Positions 12,701 through 21,354 of a stretch of DNA of 22,135 nucleotides are shown piece after piece. Both the position numbers and the translations under genes were made by a program. This DNA is from Ichthyophthirius multifiliis (taxonomy: Eukaryota > Ciliophora > Oligohymenophorea > Hymenostomatida), in the NCBI RefSeq assembly GCF_000220395.1, contig NW_004086222.1, forward strand, positions 1-22,135, read 5' to 3'. Numbering within the stretch: position 1 is the first letter of the stretch; each line of letters starts with the position of its first letter. The notes under the pieces are model-generated. The model did no database searches, was not told where the DNA came from, and saw only the letters and a list, made by a program, of their open reading frames with translations.

Positions 12701-15700
12701 TTAAGAGAGCCTAAAAGGGATAAAAAAATTTTAAAATCTTCAATTTCTTATTTAAAAACTCTGCTTACATCATTTGTTTCTAATTCTTTTGCACATTAAT
12801 TTGATGTTTTGGATAATTTTTCTACTGTTTAGCTTATTTCTTCGATATTAATTTCCCCAAATTAAATATCTTCCCATTTTTAAATACTATTTTTCCAATC
12901 TTTTCTTCCCATCCATAACTTTTCAATTAGTTAAAATTCTCTTTGAAAAATATCCATTTTTTCAAACTAAGTAATATCAACTTACATAGAAAATTAAAAT
13001 TGATTTATTTTTTTACTTTATTCGACTATTTAATTTAATTTTTTCGATATCTTTATTTATTATTTTTTTAAATAAAAAATTAATATATTTACTTATTCTA
13101 TTTATTCACATGTTTAATCTATAGGAGCCTCTAATTTTGCATAATCTACTTTTTATAAAACTAATTCTAATTCTTTTACTTCCTCTTATATTCCCGGAAC
13201 CATTTATTCAAGTTGTTTTTAAAATTTTTTAGAGTTTTAATCAGACGAAGCTTAAGCGTCACTAACTTTTTGTCTTAAAGTTTACATTTGTTATTATGCT
13301 TCTTTGACTTTTTACTTATATACATCTGGTAGTCTTATTTTATGTTCATCAATAAGTAACAATAATTCTTAGATATCTGCATTTTCTGAAGTTATTTCTT
13401 CAATTTTATTGCTAATATCGTTAACTTATTCATTATATTAAACGAATTATTCAACATTAATTGGAGCCAACGCGATTTTTTGATTAAAATTATTTAATTT
13501 TATAAGAAAGTTTTTAGATTTTTAGTAAAGTAGTTCAGGCATTAATTTAGTTAATTCATTAAGACAATTATTTGAAATATTTTTAATTTTATCTTTTAAA
13601 GCCATATTTTCAAAATAAGCAATCCCAAGTTCTTTATTAGGTTCAATAGCTTAGAATTTTAAATCTTATTCTTTGAATTTTTCAATCATTTTTTTAAATT
13701 AGTCATTTTCATATTATTCTACCAAATCCCATTAAATATTCAAATTTTCAATATAAATTTCCAAAAATGGTACCAAAAACTATGCATAATCTTATACATA
13801 GTTAAATGCTTTATTAATTACTTGAACTATTTCTAATTAACTTTATCTATATAAACTATCATTATTTATAATTTAAAATAAGTCTGTACTATCTTTATAA
13901 GTTTTTTGTTCACTATTACTTCCTTCATCTGTTCGTACATATTTACTTATATCTTTTTCATTAATAAATTATTTGTGCTTATTACATATTCTTTAAACAC
14001 TTTTACTTACTATTTCTTCAAATATTCTTCTAAATACATCTCGATTTGGTGTAAATTATAATTCAGGTCCAATATGTGAAGCATCAATAATTATCATACT
14101 AGATAAATTTTAGTAACCTTCTTAACAATTATCGTTTAATTCGTTTACATCTATATTTTTTATATTTAAATTTTAAATAATAAATATATAATACGTTTAA
14201 TAACAGCATGAGTAGAATTATTAATCATTTTAATTTTCGAATCTACAGCAATGTAATCGACTAACCTAACAAATTTATTTAATCTTTTATAATATGTTCT
14301 TATTGTAGCTTCTTAAGTAAAAGGCATCTCCTTACCAGTTTCATCTCCAACTAACAAAGGTGTTTTTTATTTAAATTTTGATTCATCTTATTTAGTTTCC
14401 ATGGAAGGAATTCTATTTTCTTCTTTAAAGACTTCAAGACTTTTGGAACAATTATTAAGAATAATATCTTTAATATTATTCTCGAGTTTCTCAAGTTTAA
14501 AATCAGTAGAAGAAATTCTGAAATTTTCTTAACTTTTTTTAAATTCTTCATATTTTTAAGGCGGTCCCATACTTAAATCTACATATGAAAATTCTTAGCT
14601 TTCCAAACATAAATTTCTAATTTCCAAAAGAGCAGGCTATAAATTTCTATCAACAATAAACAATTGTTAACTTAGAACATATGAGCATTCCCTCATCATA
14701 TTTCTCCTCATTAATTTCTTCCATAAAGAAAAGTTCTTCCATTTCTTATATTGTTTAAAAAATTCTATTTCTAATAACTTATAAAACATTTAAGATTCTC
14801 TTTCCCATTCTTATATCGTTTTAAAAACAGCTTCATCATTTACAAAATGAGTTACTCCTCGAGCTGAAATAGTCATATATTCATGAGTATTTCTTTTATC
14901 GAATTCTACGATTTTGAAATCATAAGGATTGGAACATTTATTTAAATAACAAAATTCATCAGCCATTTCTGGATCTGTTCGTATTAAATGAATAAAATCC
15001 ATAGGGGTTAAATAATCTTATTATTATTCTTGTTACTGATGTGTACTTAATTATCCTTTTTTATGTCTAATATTAGTTTTTACTTTTTTTTATTCGTTCA
15101 TAAAGCTTTTATTAGTTGTATCTTATTCATTTATAGCTTGAAGTTCTTTAGTTAAATTTATTTCATCTAAAATTTTCTATCCACTTTCTGAAAGTTAAGA
15201 TTTGTTTATTTTTAGTAATTTCTGGTTTTCTTTTGACTTTAAGTTTACTATAACGTTGCTTGTATTAGTATTTAAATTTTTAGAAGAAAATAATTAATTT
15301 TGTCTTTGTTAAGTTTTTCCTTCGTTTGTTATTATTGATGCGTCATTCCTTATAAAAGAAATCTAATTTAACCCTTAAACTGATTATTATTCTTATATTC
15401 TTGAAATCATACTATCAGTATATAAATTTCCTCCTCCTTATTAATATAATTTTGATGTATCTACTAAAATTTTTCCTTTATTAAAATATACTGACGATAT
15501 GCCTTCTTTGTGTTCATATAAAGCAGGTAATTAATTTGATTTTAATATTTTAGGAATTAATAATTAGCTTCGGTCATGTATAAATAAGCGATTAGTTAAT
15601 ATTGATTGATTTATATTTTTTTAATCATTTATTATATTGCTATCAATTCTTTTTTTTCTTTGACTTCCGCTCTTATTTTTAATAATCTAATTTTTTAATA

Positions 15701-15856
15701 ATTAATTAATTTGTATTTTAAAATATTATTTTTCATTTATTTTACAAAATTTGGATTTTATATATGCTAGCTATTTGTTAAGCTTGTGCTTGGATATAAG
15801 CGAGAAACCAATTTTTTTTTTTTTTGTATTTCATTTACTTATAGAGATTCGTCCAT
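2676..15856 (-). CDS. axonemal dynein heavy chain, single-headed inner-arm type (DNAH6-like)
   Basis: Motor ATPase of ciliary inner dynein arms, moving along doublet microtubules. Read in the ciliate code (TAA/TAG = Gln, TGA = stop), it runs from an ATG at 15856-15854, the only upstream start that splices in frame, to TGA at 2678-2676. After removing 12 introns (636 nt) and skipping two single bases near 12405 and 12324, 12,543 nt remain, exactly 4181 codons (4180 residues), the usual size for this family. Walker A motifs: AAA1 GPAGTGKT (residue 1504), AAA2 GPTMGGKS (1793), AAA3 GMTGTGKT (2145), AAA4 GVGGSGKKS (2500). AAA1 Walker B is CLDEFNRI (1554). The tail motif [10 protein letters not shown], the AAA3 stretch [11 protein letters not shown] and the end [15 protein letters not shown] point to the one-headed inner-arm group, and by memory to DNAH6, with DNAH1 or DNAH14 relatives possible. 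Family identity is very sure; the subtype is not. Confidence 0.95.
3780..4859 (-). other. AAA6 module
   Basis: The segment runs from about [12 protein letters not shown] (residue 3460) through [20 protein letters not shown], immediately after the 51-nt intron. It then passes [34 protein letters not shown] and [17 protein letters not shown]. All of these are family landmarks. It closes the motor ring. Confidence 0.9.
4860..6205 (-). other. AAA5 module and following helical segment
   Basis: AAA5 begins with [21 protein letters not shown] and continues with [36 protein letters not shown] and LGLEEQLLGDVV. The intron at 5763-5803 splits VRM/GQPL. AAA5 lacks a functional Walker A loop in the family, and none is seen here. 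The downstream stretch [21 protein letters not shown] is also standard. Confidence 0.9.
6210..7370 (-). other. stalk coiled coils and microtubule-binding domain
   Basis: Coiled coil 1 starts around [15 protein letters not shown] (residue about 2720). It passes through the 44-nt intron into [17 protein letters not shown]. The microtubule-binding domain includes [33 protein letters not shown] and AICEWVIAVANF, interrupted by introns 6745-6792 and 6501-6574. Coiled coil 2 follows (residues about 2930-3020), ending in [16 protein letters not shown]. Its length fits a domain without the outer-arm flap insertion. Confidence 0.9.
7380..8200 (-). other. AAA4 module
   Basis: The Walker A loop GVGGSGKKS (7953-7979, residue 2500) carries Lys-Lys-Ser where most dyneins have Arg-Gln-Ser. 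The Walker B-like [10 protein letters not shown] and the very conserved [18 protein letters not shown] are present. The segment leads straight into coiled coil 1 of the stalk. Confidence 0.93.
8290..9140 (-). other. AAA3 module
   Basis: Walker A GMTGTGKT lies at 9021-9044, Walker B is [10 protein letters not shown], and the conserved [12 protein letters not shown] and APPGGGR blocks follow. The segment [19 protein letters not shown] is what suggests a DNAH6-type subfamily. AAA3 is the main regulatory nucleotide site in dyneins, and its key residues are present. Confidence 0.93.
9150..10279 (-). other. AAA2 module
   Basis: Walker A GPTMGGKS lies at 10176-10199. It is followed, across the 99-nt intron at 9831-9929, by the diagnostic [18 protein letters not shown] and [15 protein letters not shown] stretches. 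AAA2 binds ATP structurally in this family; the loop sequence here matches that role. Confidence 0.93.
10440..11220 (-). other. AAA1, main ATPase site of dynein
   Basis: Walker A GPAGTGKT lies at 11092-11115 and Walker [10 protein letters not shown] near 10942-10965, with Asp and Glu both present. The sensor region [19 protein letters not shown] is intact, so hydrolysis should be competent. The glutamines of VLSVIAQQ are both TAA codons, one of the clearest code-6 proofs in the window. The stretch [11 protein letters not shown] departs from the usual SGAWACFDEF of inner-arm dyneins. Confidence 0.93.
12323..12325 (-). other. frame break 2 in the dynein linker (one extra A in AAA)
   Basis: After ASRFVE (GAA codon at 12326-12324, residue 1129) the conserved reading [13 protein letters not shown] resumes only if one A of an AAA run is skipped; the zero-frame codon is AGA. 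Without the skip a TGA follows within seven codons. A 19-nt GT..AG alternative just upstream would also fit the frame, but it would delete the SRFV motif shared by dynein linkers. Confidence 0.7.
12405..12405 (-). other. frame break 1 in the dynein linker (one extra base)
   Basis: Frame 0 reads ...[11 protein letters not shown] up to the ATT codon at 12408-12406 (residue 1102). The family-like sequence then continues as [12 protein letters not shown] only if one A (minus strand) is skipped. The zero-frame codon at the break is AGG. Staying in frame 0 leads to a TGA about nine codons later. A 52-nt GT..AG intron ending here would also restore frame. I disfavour it because it starts GTTA, is as G+C-rich as exons, and would remove residues that fit the family. 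Confidence 0.7.
13100..15856 (-). other. dynein tail region (residues about 1-875)
   Basis: The first 280 residues are low-complexity, rich in Gln, Asn, Ser and Lys, with a four-Lys run encoded by a 14-A homopolymer at 15812-15825; I see no family match there. Conservation starts near residue 270. It includes [18 protein letters not shown], then [10 protein letters not shown] (residue 310) and the Trp/Lys-rich QEWERES...[11 protein letters not shown] block typical of one-headed inner-arm tails. The rest is helical and Gln-rich. The tail normally binds actin, p28 or centrin light chains and the doublet; that is family knowledge. Confidence 0.8.
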
Positions 15857-16347
15857 TTTTTAATTTTACTTATATTTTGTTATGATAAAATATAAAACTA
15901 TTAACTATAAATAAAATTTAATAAAAAAATAATTATAGAAATAAATCATTTTAATTTCTCTATCAAATACATTAATTAAATAAAACGGTTTTATAAAATA
16001 ATTACTATTTTATTTGTTAAAGCAAATATATATAAAATGTTAGAAATTATTTAAGAATTTTGTTAAACAAAAATAAAAAATAAATTAAATATTATAAAGT
16101 TAAAAAAAATATAATAATACATTATTGTAATAATTATCTTTTAAAAATATATATAAATTTAATTTTTTTATATTATGCCTATAATATATTATAAATACAC
16201 ACATTATATATTTTAAAATATTATACATTATTTAATTTTCATTTATAAAGGAAAATATTAATTCTATTTACACTCTTTTAAATAATATATATTAATTTTT
16301 TATAAGTTAATATTATTTAATTCAAGTGAAAAATTGATTTAATTATT
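15857..16347. other. AT-rich intergenic region upstream of the dynein ATG
   Basis: Almost pure A+T. It should contain the dynein promoter and 5' UTR because the dynein starts at 15856 on the minus strand with an A-rich leader, the usual ciliate start context. I see no recognisable promoter element. Confidence 0.6.
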
Positions 16348-16854
16348 ATGTTAAGAAAACTTAAAAAAATCAAAAAACATTGCAAAAAAGCAAATAAATT
16401 TTTAAATAAGTCAATCAAAAAGTAAACTGAAAATTATAATAAATATATAAAAAAAAAATTAAATAAATTTTAAATTTAACACAATCATAAAATAAACAAT
16501 AATTCTAAATCCAAACAAAACTTGATAAAACTCAAATAATAACCCAAATTCCAGTAATCAAAACCGAAATCTGACCCAAACCCTAAGCCTAAACTCGAAC
16601 TTCAACATAAGTTTTCCCTTTTTTCATATACACATACATATTAATTTAAACAAGAACAAAATTATATAGGTTAACTTACCATAATAATAGTATTATTAAT
16701 ACGGTGTATCCTCAAAATATTTTCAACTTCAAAAACAACAAAAAATGTATAATCGCCTTATTTTTTGTTGTTGATTGAGTATTAAGTTTTTTATAAAAAA
16801 AATACAGAAAAAACCAAATAAAACTTTTCAAAAAATAATAATATAAATATATGA
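16348..16854 (+). CDS. possible small basic protein (168 aa, code 6)
   Basis: This frame opens with ATG, eight codons after an in-frame TGA, and closes with TGA. It uses TAA as Gln nine times. The first half is very Lys- and Asn-rich. Residues 72-84, KPKSDPNPKPKLE, come from the most C-rich DNA of the intergenic region (about 16500-16620), which favours real coding sequence. A hydrophobic patch (residues about 111-122, LTIIIVLLIRCI) follows. There is no family match. TGA is rare in such AT-rich DNA, so open frames of this size can occur by chance. Splicing at the GTTAAC near 16673 is possible. Confidence 0.35.
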
Positions 16855-17066
16855 TTTCTATTTTAAATAAAATATCGGAATTGCTAATATTTTTAGGTTG
16901 CAGATATTATTTTTATATATTGATTTTTATTTTTGTTAATGTTATTACTAAATGGCTCGCAATTTATTTAAATGATAAAATATGTCCAAATAATTTATTA
17001 GAAATATTATAAAGCTTAAATGAATATTATTTAACTTGTATTTAAAAAAAAAAATACTATTATTGA
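16851..17066 (+). CDS. possible small membrane protein (71 aa)
   Basis: The ATG overlaps the TGA of the preceding frame as ATGA. The translation has a hydrophobic segment at residues about 17-40 (RYYFYILIFIFVNVITKWLA) that could span a membrane. It continues with a more polar tail, CPNNLLEILQSLNEYY. It may be a separate small gene, or a continuation of the preceding frame through an unseen intron or base error. No family is recognised. Confidence 0.25.
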
Positions 17067-17470
17067 ATAATAATAAAAAATATCAAAATAATAATAACCT
17101 TAAGTGAATATTTTTAAAAAAATAATTAATTTTTAATAAAATTTAATTAAAATATAAATAAATATTATTATTTTATAAAAAGCGTGAATATAAATATAAT
17201 AAAAAAAAATTAAATAATTGAAATATATATTAACTAAGATAATTTACATTAATTCTTTATATAATAATATAGATAAATTTGTATTAAAATACTGATTAAT
17301 TCTATTTTATATTTATTTATTTTAAACAAATATATTTAATATTTACATTAACAAATTAAAAATTCTTAACAAAAAAAACTAAATATTTAAATATATTATT
17401 TTTAAAAAGTATAAAATACTAATACAAGATTATTTAAGTTCTTGTTAAAATAACACTTATTACTCGAAAA
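17067..17470. other. AT-rich region upstream of the DENN gene
   Basis: Very AT-rich, no convincing frame or motif on either strand. It probably carries the promoter and 5' UTR of the DENN gene. Confidence 0.6.
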
Positions 17471-18016
17471 ATGATTCCTAAAAAGTAAGACAGTCTATAA
17501 ACTATAGATTTTAAAAATAAAGCATAATTATTAGAGCGATTATTAGAAAAAGAAGAAAAACATATAAATCGTTTGAAATTACAAAATACATAATTAAACA
17601 AGGTAAAAATAAATCATATTTAAATAAATAAACAAACAAAAAATAATAAAAAAAGTAATTACAATCACAACAAATGTAAAACAGAAACTAACATAATGAT
17701 ATATTAAATTACTAACGAAAATTGAACAAAGCAAATTAAAAAATAAAAGACTTATAAGATTAATTGAAAAAAGATTAGAAAAAATCATGTTAATATTAAA
17801 ATTAATTGTAAAAAATAATGACAATGCCATTCATTTAATCGTATTTATAATAGCAATAATTAAATGAATCTTTGTTTTTATAAAATCTTAACAATAATGA
17901 AATTTAGAATAATACAAACCAAACTACATTAAGCTAAGATTCATAAAATAACGATAGTTTAAATACTGATCATCATGAAAATTTAACAAAATCAGTTAAA
18001 TTTAAATTAAATAAAG
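17471..18016 (+). other. N-terminal coiled coil of the DENN protein
   Basis: Exons 1 and 2 read MIPKKQDSLQTIDF, then heptad-like QLLERLLEKEEKHINRLKLQ and LNKANQKIKDLQDQLKKDQ, followed by a Gln/Asn/Ser-rich linker. The intron 17603-17655 (53 nt, phase 0) joins them exactly. Confidence 0.65.
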
Positions 18017-18666
18017 GTATAATATAAATAAAAAACAATTAATAAAAATATATAAAATAGACCAAGAGTTAATAAAAGTGATTTCTAATTCAATTGTGGC
18101 AAGAAACTATTAAAATTAATTAAATATTTTATAATAATAATAAAGTTTAGATTTGGATAACTAAATTAAAAATGAAACTGATATATCTATTTAAGATCGA
18201 ATTATTTTGGAAATTAATAAATAATATGTTACAGATAACAATGAAGAAGAAGAAAAATAATAATAAAAATAAAATTTAAGAAGATAAACTTAAGTTATTT
18301 TTAATCGATAAATTTCAAAAGGATTAACTTTTAAATCATTATAGAATAGTCAAATATAAGAAAATTAATAAATTTAAGAAAATTAAGATTAAGAATAATA
18401 AATATAATAAAATTAAAAAAAAATTAGTTTATTTGAAAAGTTATATGTATTAGGATTTGATAAACAAGATATGAAAGAATTCGATTAAAATCAATAACTA
18501 GAAGAAGTTCTATTACCAGGAAAAGTAATATACTAATTTCCTAATAATAAAGAAAAAAAGTATGATAGGTAAAAATAAAAAATATAATAAGTAATAATAT
18601 ATTAATAAAAAAGTGTATAAATAAATATATATAAGTGTAATTATATATATATATATATATATGATC

Positions 18667-18706
<40 letters not shown>

Positions 18707-20548
18707 ATATATATATATTTATTTAATATACTCCTTTAATTTTTATATATTTTTTATATTTATTTATTTTATTTTTTTCTATTTATTTATTAATTTTTCT
18801 ATATAATTTAAATATTACATTATTTTATTCATATTAAAATAAAATATATTTAAATAAAATTAACCTGTTTATCTTTTTTTTATAGCTAAATAGTTAAAGT
18901 TATTAATGAATTTGCTTTTTCAACAGGATTAAGAGTTTAAAAAATATAAATGAATAAAATAAATTCATTTAGATAAATTAAAGAGTAAATTCATTTTAAT
19001 TTTATTTGTTATATATAATAAAATATATATTAGAATACTTTTTTATGGATCTAAAATTGAATTTGCTGATAAATTTTTTATGTTTACACTAAAGAACGAA
19101 TAATTTTATTTTAATAATTAATAATAAAATAATAAAATAATAAATTAAATAAATTCGCATTTAATATAATACTGTTTTTGTTTAAAAGTTAAAGATTATA
19201 TTGAATCTGTAAAATAATTATTTTAATTTCTTTAAAAAATTTAAATATAGACAGACGATAATGAATAAGCCTTCTTAATTTAAAATAAGCACAAAAGAAA
19301 ATTTTGGAAAGGATATAAAGTATATATGTTTGTAACATATTTTCCTTTTTTTGAATTATTTTAAGAATTATTATTATCATTAATAAGTAAATCATAAAAA
19401 AAAAGAATCATTTTTAATATATATATATACAAATAGATTAAATAAAATTTGAAAGAATAAATAAATATAATCAATAAAAATCAAAAGAAAAAAAATATTA
19501 TACGATTTAGATGCATAATCAATAAAAACAATATTAAAGTAATTAGAGTATATTCTTTTAGAATAAATGCAAGTTAATGTAACTGATTTTGGCTAAGTTT
19601 TTAATATAAATGCAATAATACGAGAAATACCCTATATTACAGCTCAAAAAGAAAATATTCATTCAAAAACTCATAAATGGAGTTTGGCTTTGACAATATC
19701 AAATATAACATTATAGCAATTTATATTCATATTACATTCTATATTATTAGAATAAACAATAATATTTTATAGCAAAAGCGAATGCATATTAACTTCAACA
19801 ATGTAAAATTTAAATATTATTTTTATTAATATAACATAGCCATACTTTCGAATAATTAATATATCCTTTTTAATGGCCACATCCTATAATATATTTATTG
19901 CCTGAAAGTTTAATTGAATTATTAGACTCTCCAGTACCTTTAATTTTAGGAATAAATAGGTCTAATAAAGAATATATGTAAAATCTAATAAATAAATACG
20001 ATGATCTTATTTTTTTCAATTTGGATGATTGTGCTATAATTTGCTAAAATTAAAAAAAATGAAATTTGTAGAAAAACATTTTGGATTTTTTGATGGCTTA
20101 TAAAAAAAAATTGTGAATTTATATTAATAAATAAATATATAAGAAAGTAAAAATAAAAAAAATACTTTTGATTTCAAAAACTTTTTTGGTAAAACATTTA
20201 CTGTTACTGATTAGGGTTCTTCTAGTTCAAAAATTAAAAATCTTAAATATACATCTAGTAAAATAGAAGACGATATAACAGAAAACATTTTAAATATTAT
20301 ATATTAAAGCTTGAAAAAATCAATATTAGATATTTTACCTGAAAAAAAAAATTTAATTCAGTAAAATTAGCCTGTAATTTTTTATTTTTTTTTAATTTAT
20401 TTATTTATATTAAAAGCAATTTGATATGAATATACTTATTAAGCATATTACTTAGTTTTGTAATAGCAATGATAAAAAATTTATGAACAAATTTTCTTAA
20501 ACAATTATTTTTACATATTTTATAGAAAACTACTATTAACTGGAATGA
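17471..20548 (+). CDS. coiled-coil plus DENN-domain protein (putative Rab GEF)
   Basis: A spliced gene in code 6, about 770 residues, from ATG 17471 to TGA 20546-20548. Exons: 17471-17602, 17656-18016, 18061-18568, 18886-18984, 19034-19386, about 19437-19802, 19840-20030 (or beyond), about 20072-20373 and 20417-20548. The N-terminal third is Gln/Asn-rich coiled coil. The rest shows the uDENN, cDENN and dDENN order: PGKVIYQFP and EFAFSTGLRVQ, then LIYPFQWPHPIIYLLPE with DSPVPLILGINR, then FMNKFSQTIIFTYFIENYY just before the stop. DENN proteins activate Rab GTPases in membrane traffic; which Rab cannot be read from this sequence. Exon joins around 19387-19500 and 20031-20071 do not close cleanly. 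Without the code change and splicing no sizeable ORF is visible. Confidence 0.8.
18569..18885 (+). other. 317-nt intron with (AT)n palindrome
   Basis: The longest intron in the window. Donor GTAAAAAT, acceptor TTATAG, phase 2; splicing gives KKYDSQIVKVINEF in frame. It contains the (AT)n palindrome listed separately. Confidence 0.75.
18641..18718. repeat. (AT)n microsatellite with palindromic centre
   Basis: Alternating AT on both sides of TGATCA (18662-18667) gives a perfect inverted repeat with arms of about 20 bases, able to form a long hairpin. It is followed by further (AT)n after a TTT interruption. Confidence 0.85.
19480..20030 (+). other. cDENN core
   Basis: The frame reads YDLDAQSIKTILKQLEYILL and later KWSLALTISNITLQQFIFIL and SILLEQTIIFYSKSECILTS. 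The 37-nt intron at 19803-19839 then joins TIHTFEQLIYPFQWPHPIIY, followed by LLPESLIELLDSPVPLILGI. This is the most diagnostic DENN stretch in the gene. Confidence 0.82.
20072..20548 (+). other. dDENN-like C-terminus
   Basis: HFGFFDGLQKKIVNLYQQ and a polar linker are followed by the 43-nt intron 20374-20416 and by QFDMNILIKHITQFCNSN and FMNKFSQTIIFTYFIENYY, ending at TGA. Reading through that intron instead ends in an unlikely hydrophobic run, which supports splicing. Confidence 0.65.
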
Positions 20549-20595
20549 TTGATTGTTTAATAATCTTATTTAACATAAATTCAATTGAAATATAC

Positions 20596-20628
<33 letters not shown>

Positions 20629-20854
20629 AATATTAAAAAATTAATATTTATTTTATTTCAATTTTTAATATATTAAAATTAAATTTAATTGGCCTAGAGA
20701 TTAATTATCTTTTCCTTTTTTATAATAAGGTTAATATATGGTTTTTAATAAATATATTATCCTTAATTTTTTAATAGATGAAACAATTGTATATTTATTT
20801 ATTTTTTATAATTATAAATATATGTATTAATTTATATATTTTTATTATTTTATT
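20549..20854. other. AT-rich region downstream of the DENN gene
   Basis: No supported gene. It contains an (AT)n tract and should hold the 3' ends of the plus-strand DENN gene and of the minus-strand candidate to the right. Confidence 0.6.
20604..20628. repeat. (AT)n microsatellite
   Basis: About 25 bases of alternating AT in the region after the DENN stop. Confidence 0.85.
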
Positions 20855-20961
20855 TCAACATATATTAGTAATAATATTAAAATTAATAAAATATTCAAGA
20901 CAAATTATTATTATTTATTTTTCTATACCATATTTATTATATTGCTTCTCTTATTTTAAAT

Positions 20962-21354
20962 TCATTTATAAATTATTAATATGAAATATCCTATCATTTA
21001 CATAACAAAAATAATATTTTTTGATTCCACTAATTCATTTTTTAATTGCTCCAATTTCTAATTTTTTTTTGTTATTTTTTTTTTTATGTGAACCTTTTAT
21101 TATTAAATTTTATATCATAAATTTTTATTGAATTTCATATTTTTCTTATTTTTATCTTAAATTGGATATATATTTGTCATTTATATTTTTAATTAATTAT
21201 TTTAATTTTATTTTAAATCATTTAAATACATAATAACATTAAATATAGTATTTCAATCAAATTATTATAGTTATTAACTTTCTAAAAATTTTCGATAGTA
21301 ATTTACATTTAAAATAGCATTCTTTTTCAAATTGTTTATTAAATAATGATGATA
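20962..21354 (-). pseudogene. same-frame continuation broken by TGA codons
   Basis: Directly after the TGA at 21357-21355 the same frame reads YHHYLINNLKKNAILNVNYY, RKFLESQQLQQFD, TGA (21255-21253), a second Gln/Asn/Lys-rich block, TGA (21117-21115), then KKNQKLEQLKNELVESKNI and TGA (20964-20962). The blocks look coding and are 33, 45 and 50 codons long. I could not find GT..AG introns that remove the first two TGAs and keep the frame. A decayed gene, uncorrected base errors, or chance in AT-rich DNA would all fit. Confidence 0.25.

Larger units (their letters stand above)
11250..13050 (-). other. dynein linker region
   Basis: This part (residues about 890-1460) leads into the motor. Family landmarks are [34 protein letters not shown] and AMISAEGE. 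The linker swings across the AAA ring to make the power stroke. Two one-base frame breaks lie here (12405 and 12323-12325), on either side of a conserved stretch that ends in ASRFVE. Everything before and after reads without interruption apart from introns. Confidence 0.85.
4539..15745 (-). other. twelve short introns of the dynein gene
   Basis: Each was placed by reading across a conserved stretch and finding GT..AG (CT..AC on the plus strand) that restores frame: 15687-15745, 14151-14194, 13051-13092, 11797-11840, 11454-11494, 10280-10328, 9831-9929, 7070-7113, 6745-6792, 6501-6574, 5763-5803 and 4539-4589. Lengths are 59, 44, 42, 44, 41, 49, 99, 44, 48, 74, 41 and 51 nt. Donors are mostly GTA followed by A or T, once GTTTTT. 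Acceptors are mostly TAG or AAG. Some in-frame introns contain no TGA, so translation alone would not expose them; alignment gaps did, for example in the stalk at 6745-6792. Confidence 0.85.
18440..19090 (+). other. uDENN part of the DENN domain
   Basis: LFEKLYVLGFDKQDM leads to VLLPGKVIYQFPNNKEKK. Intron 18569-18885 is then spliced out in phase 2 to give INEFAFSTGLRVQ, and intron 18985-19033 gives EILFYGSKIEFADKFFMFTL. The Pro-x-Val-Ile/Leu-Tyr-Gln-x-Pro and Phe-x-Phe-x-x-Gly patterns are typical of uDENN. Confidence 0.75.

Noticed and set aside
14811-15002. Short minus-strand ORFs (here, 10615-10803 and 4980-5162) as separate small genes
   Set aside because: They are pieces of the dynein frame cut by TAA/TAG, which are Gln codons here.
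16560-16610. Telomere-like CCCAAACCCTAA sequence
   Set aside because: It is not tandem, does not match the C4A2 repeat of oligohymenophoreans, lies internally, and is explained by Lys-Pro codons in an open frame.
20778-20984. 68-residue plus-strand ORF rich in Ile and Tyr
   Set aside because: Its composition is what AT-rich DNA gives by chance, and the opposite strand has the more coding-like frame.
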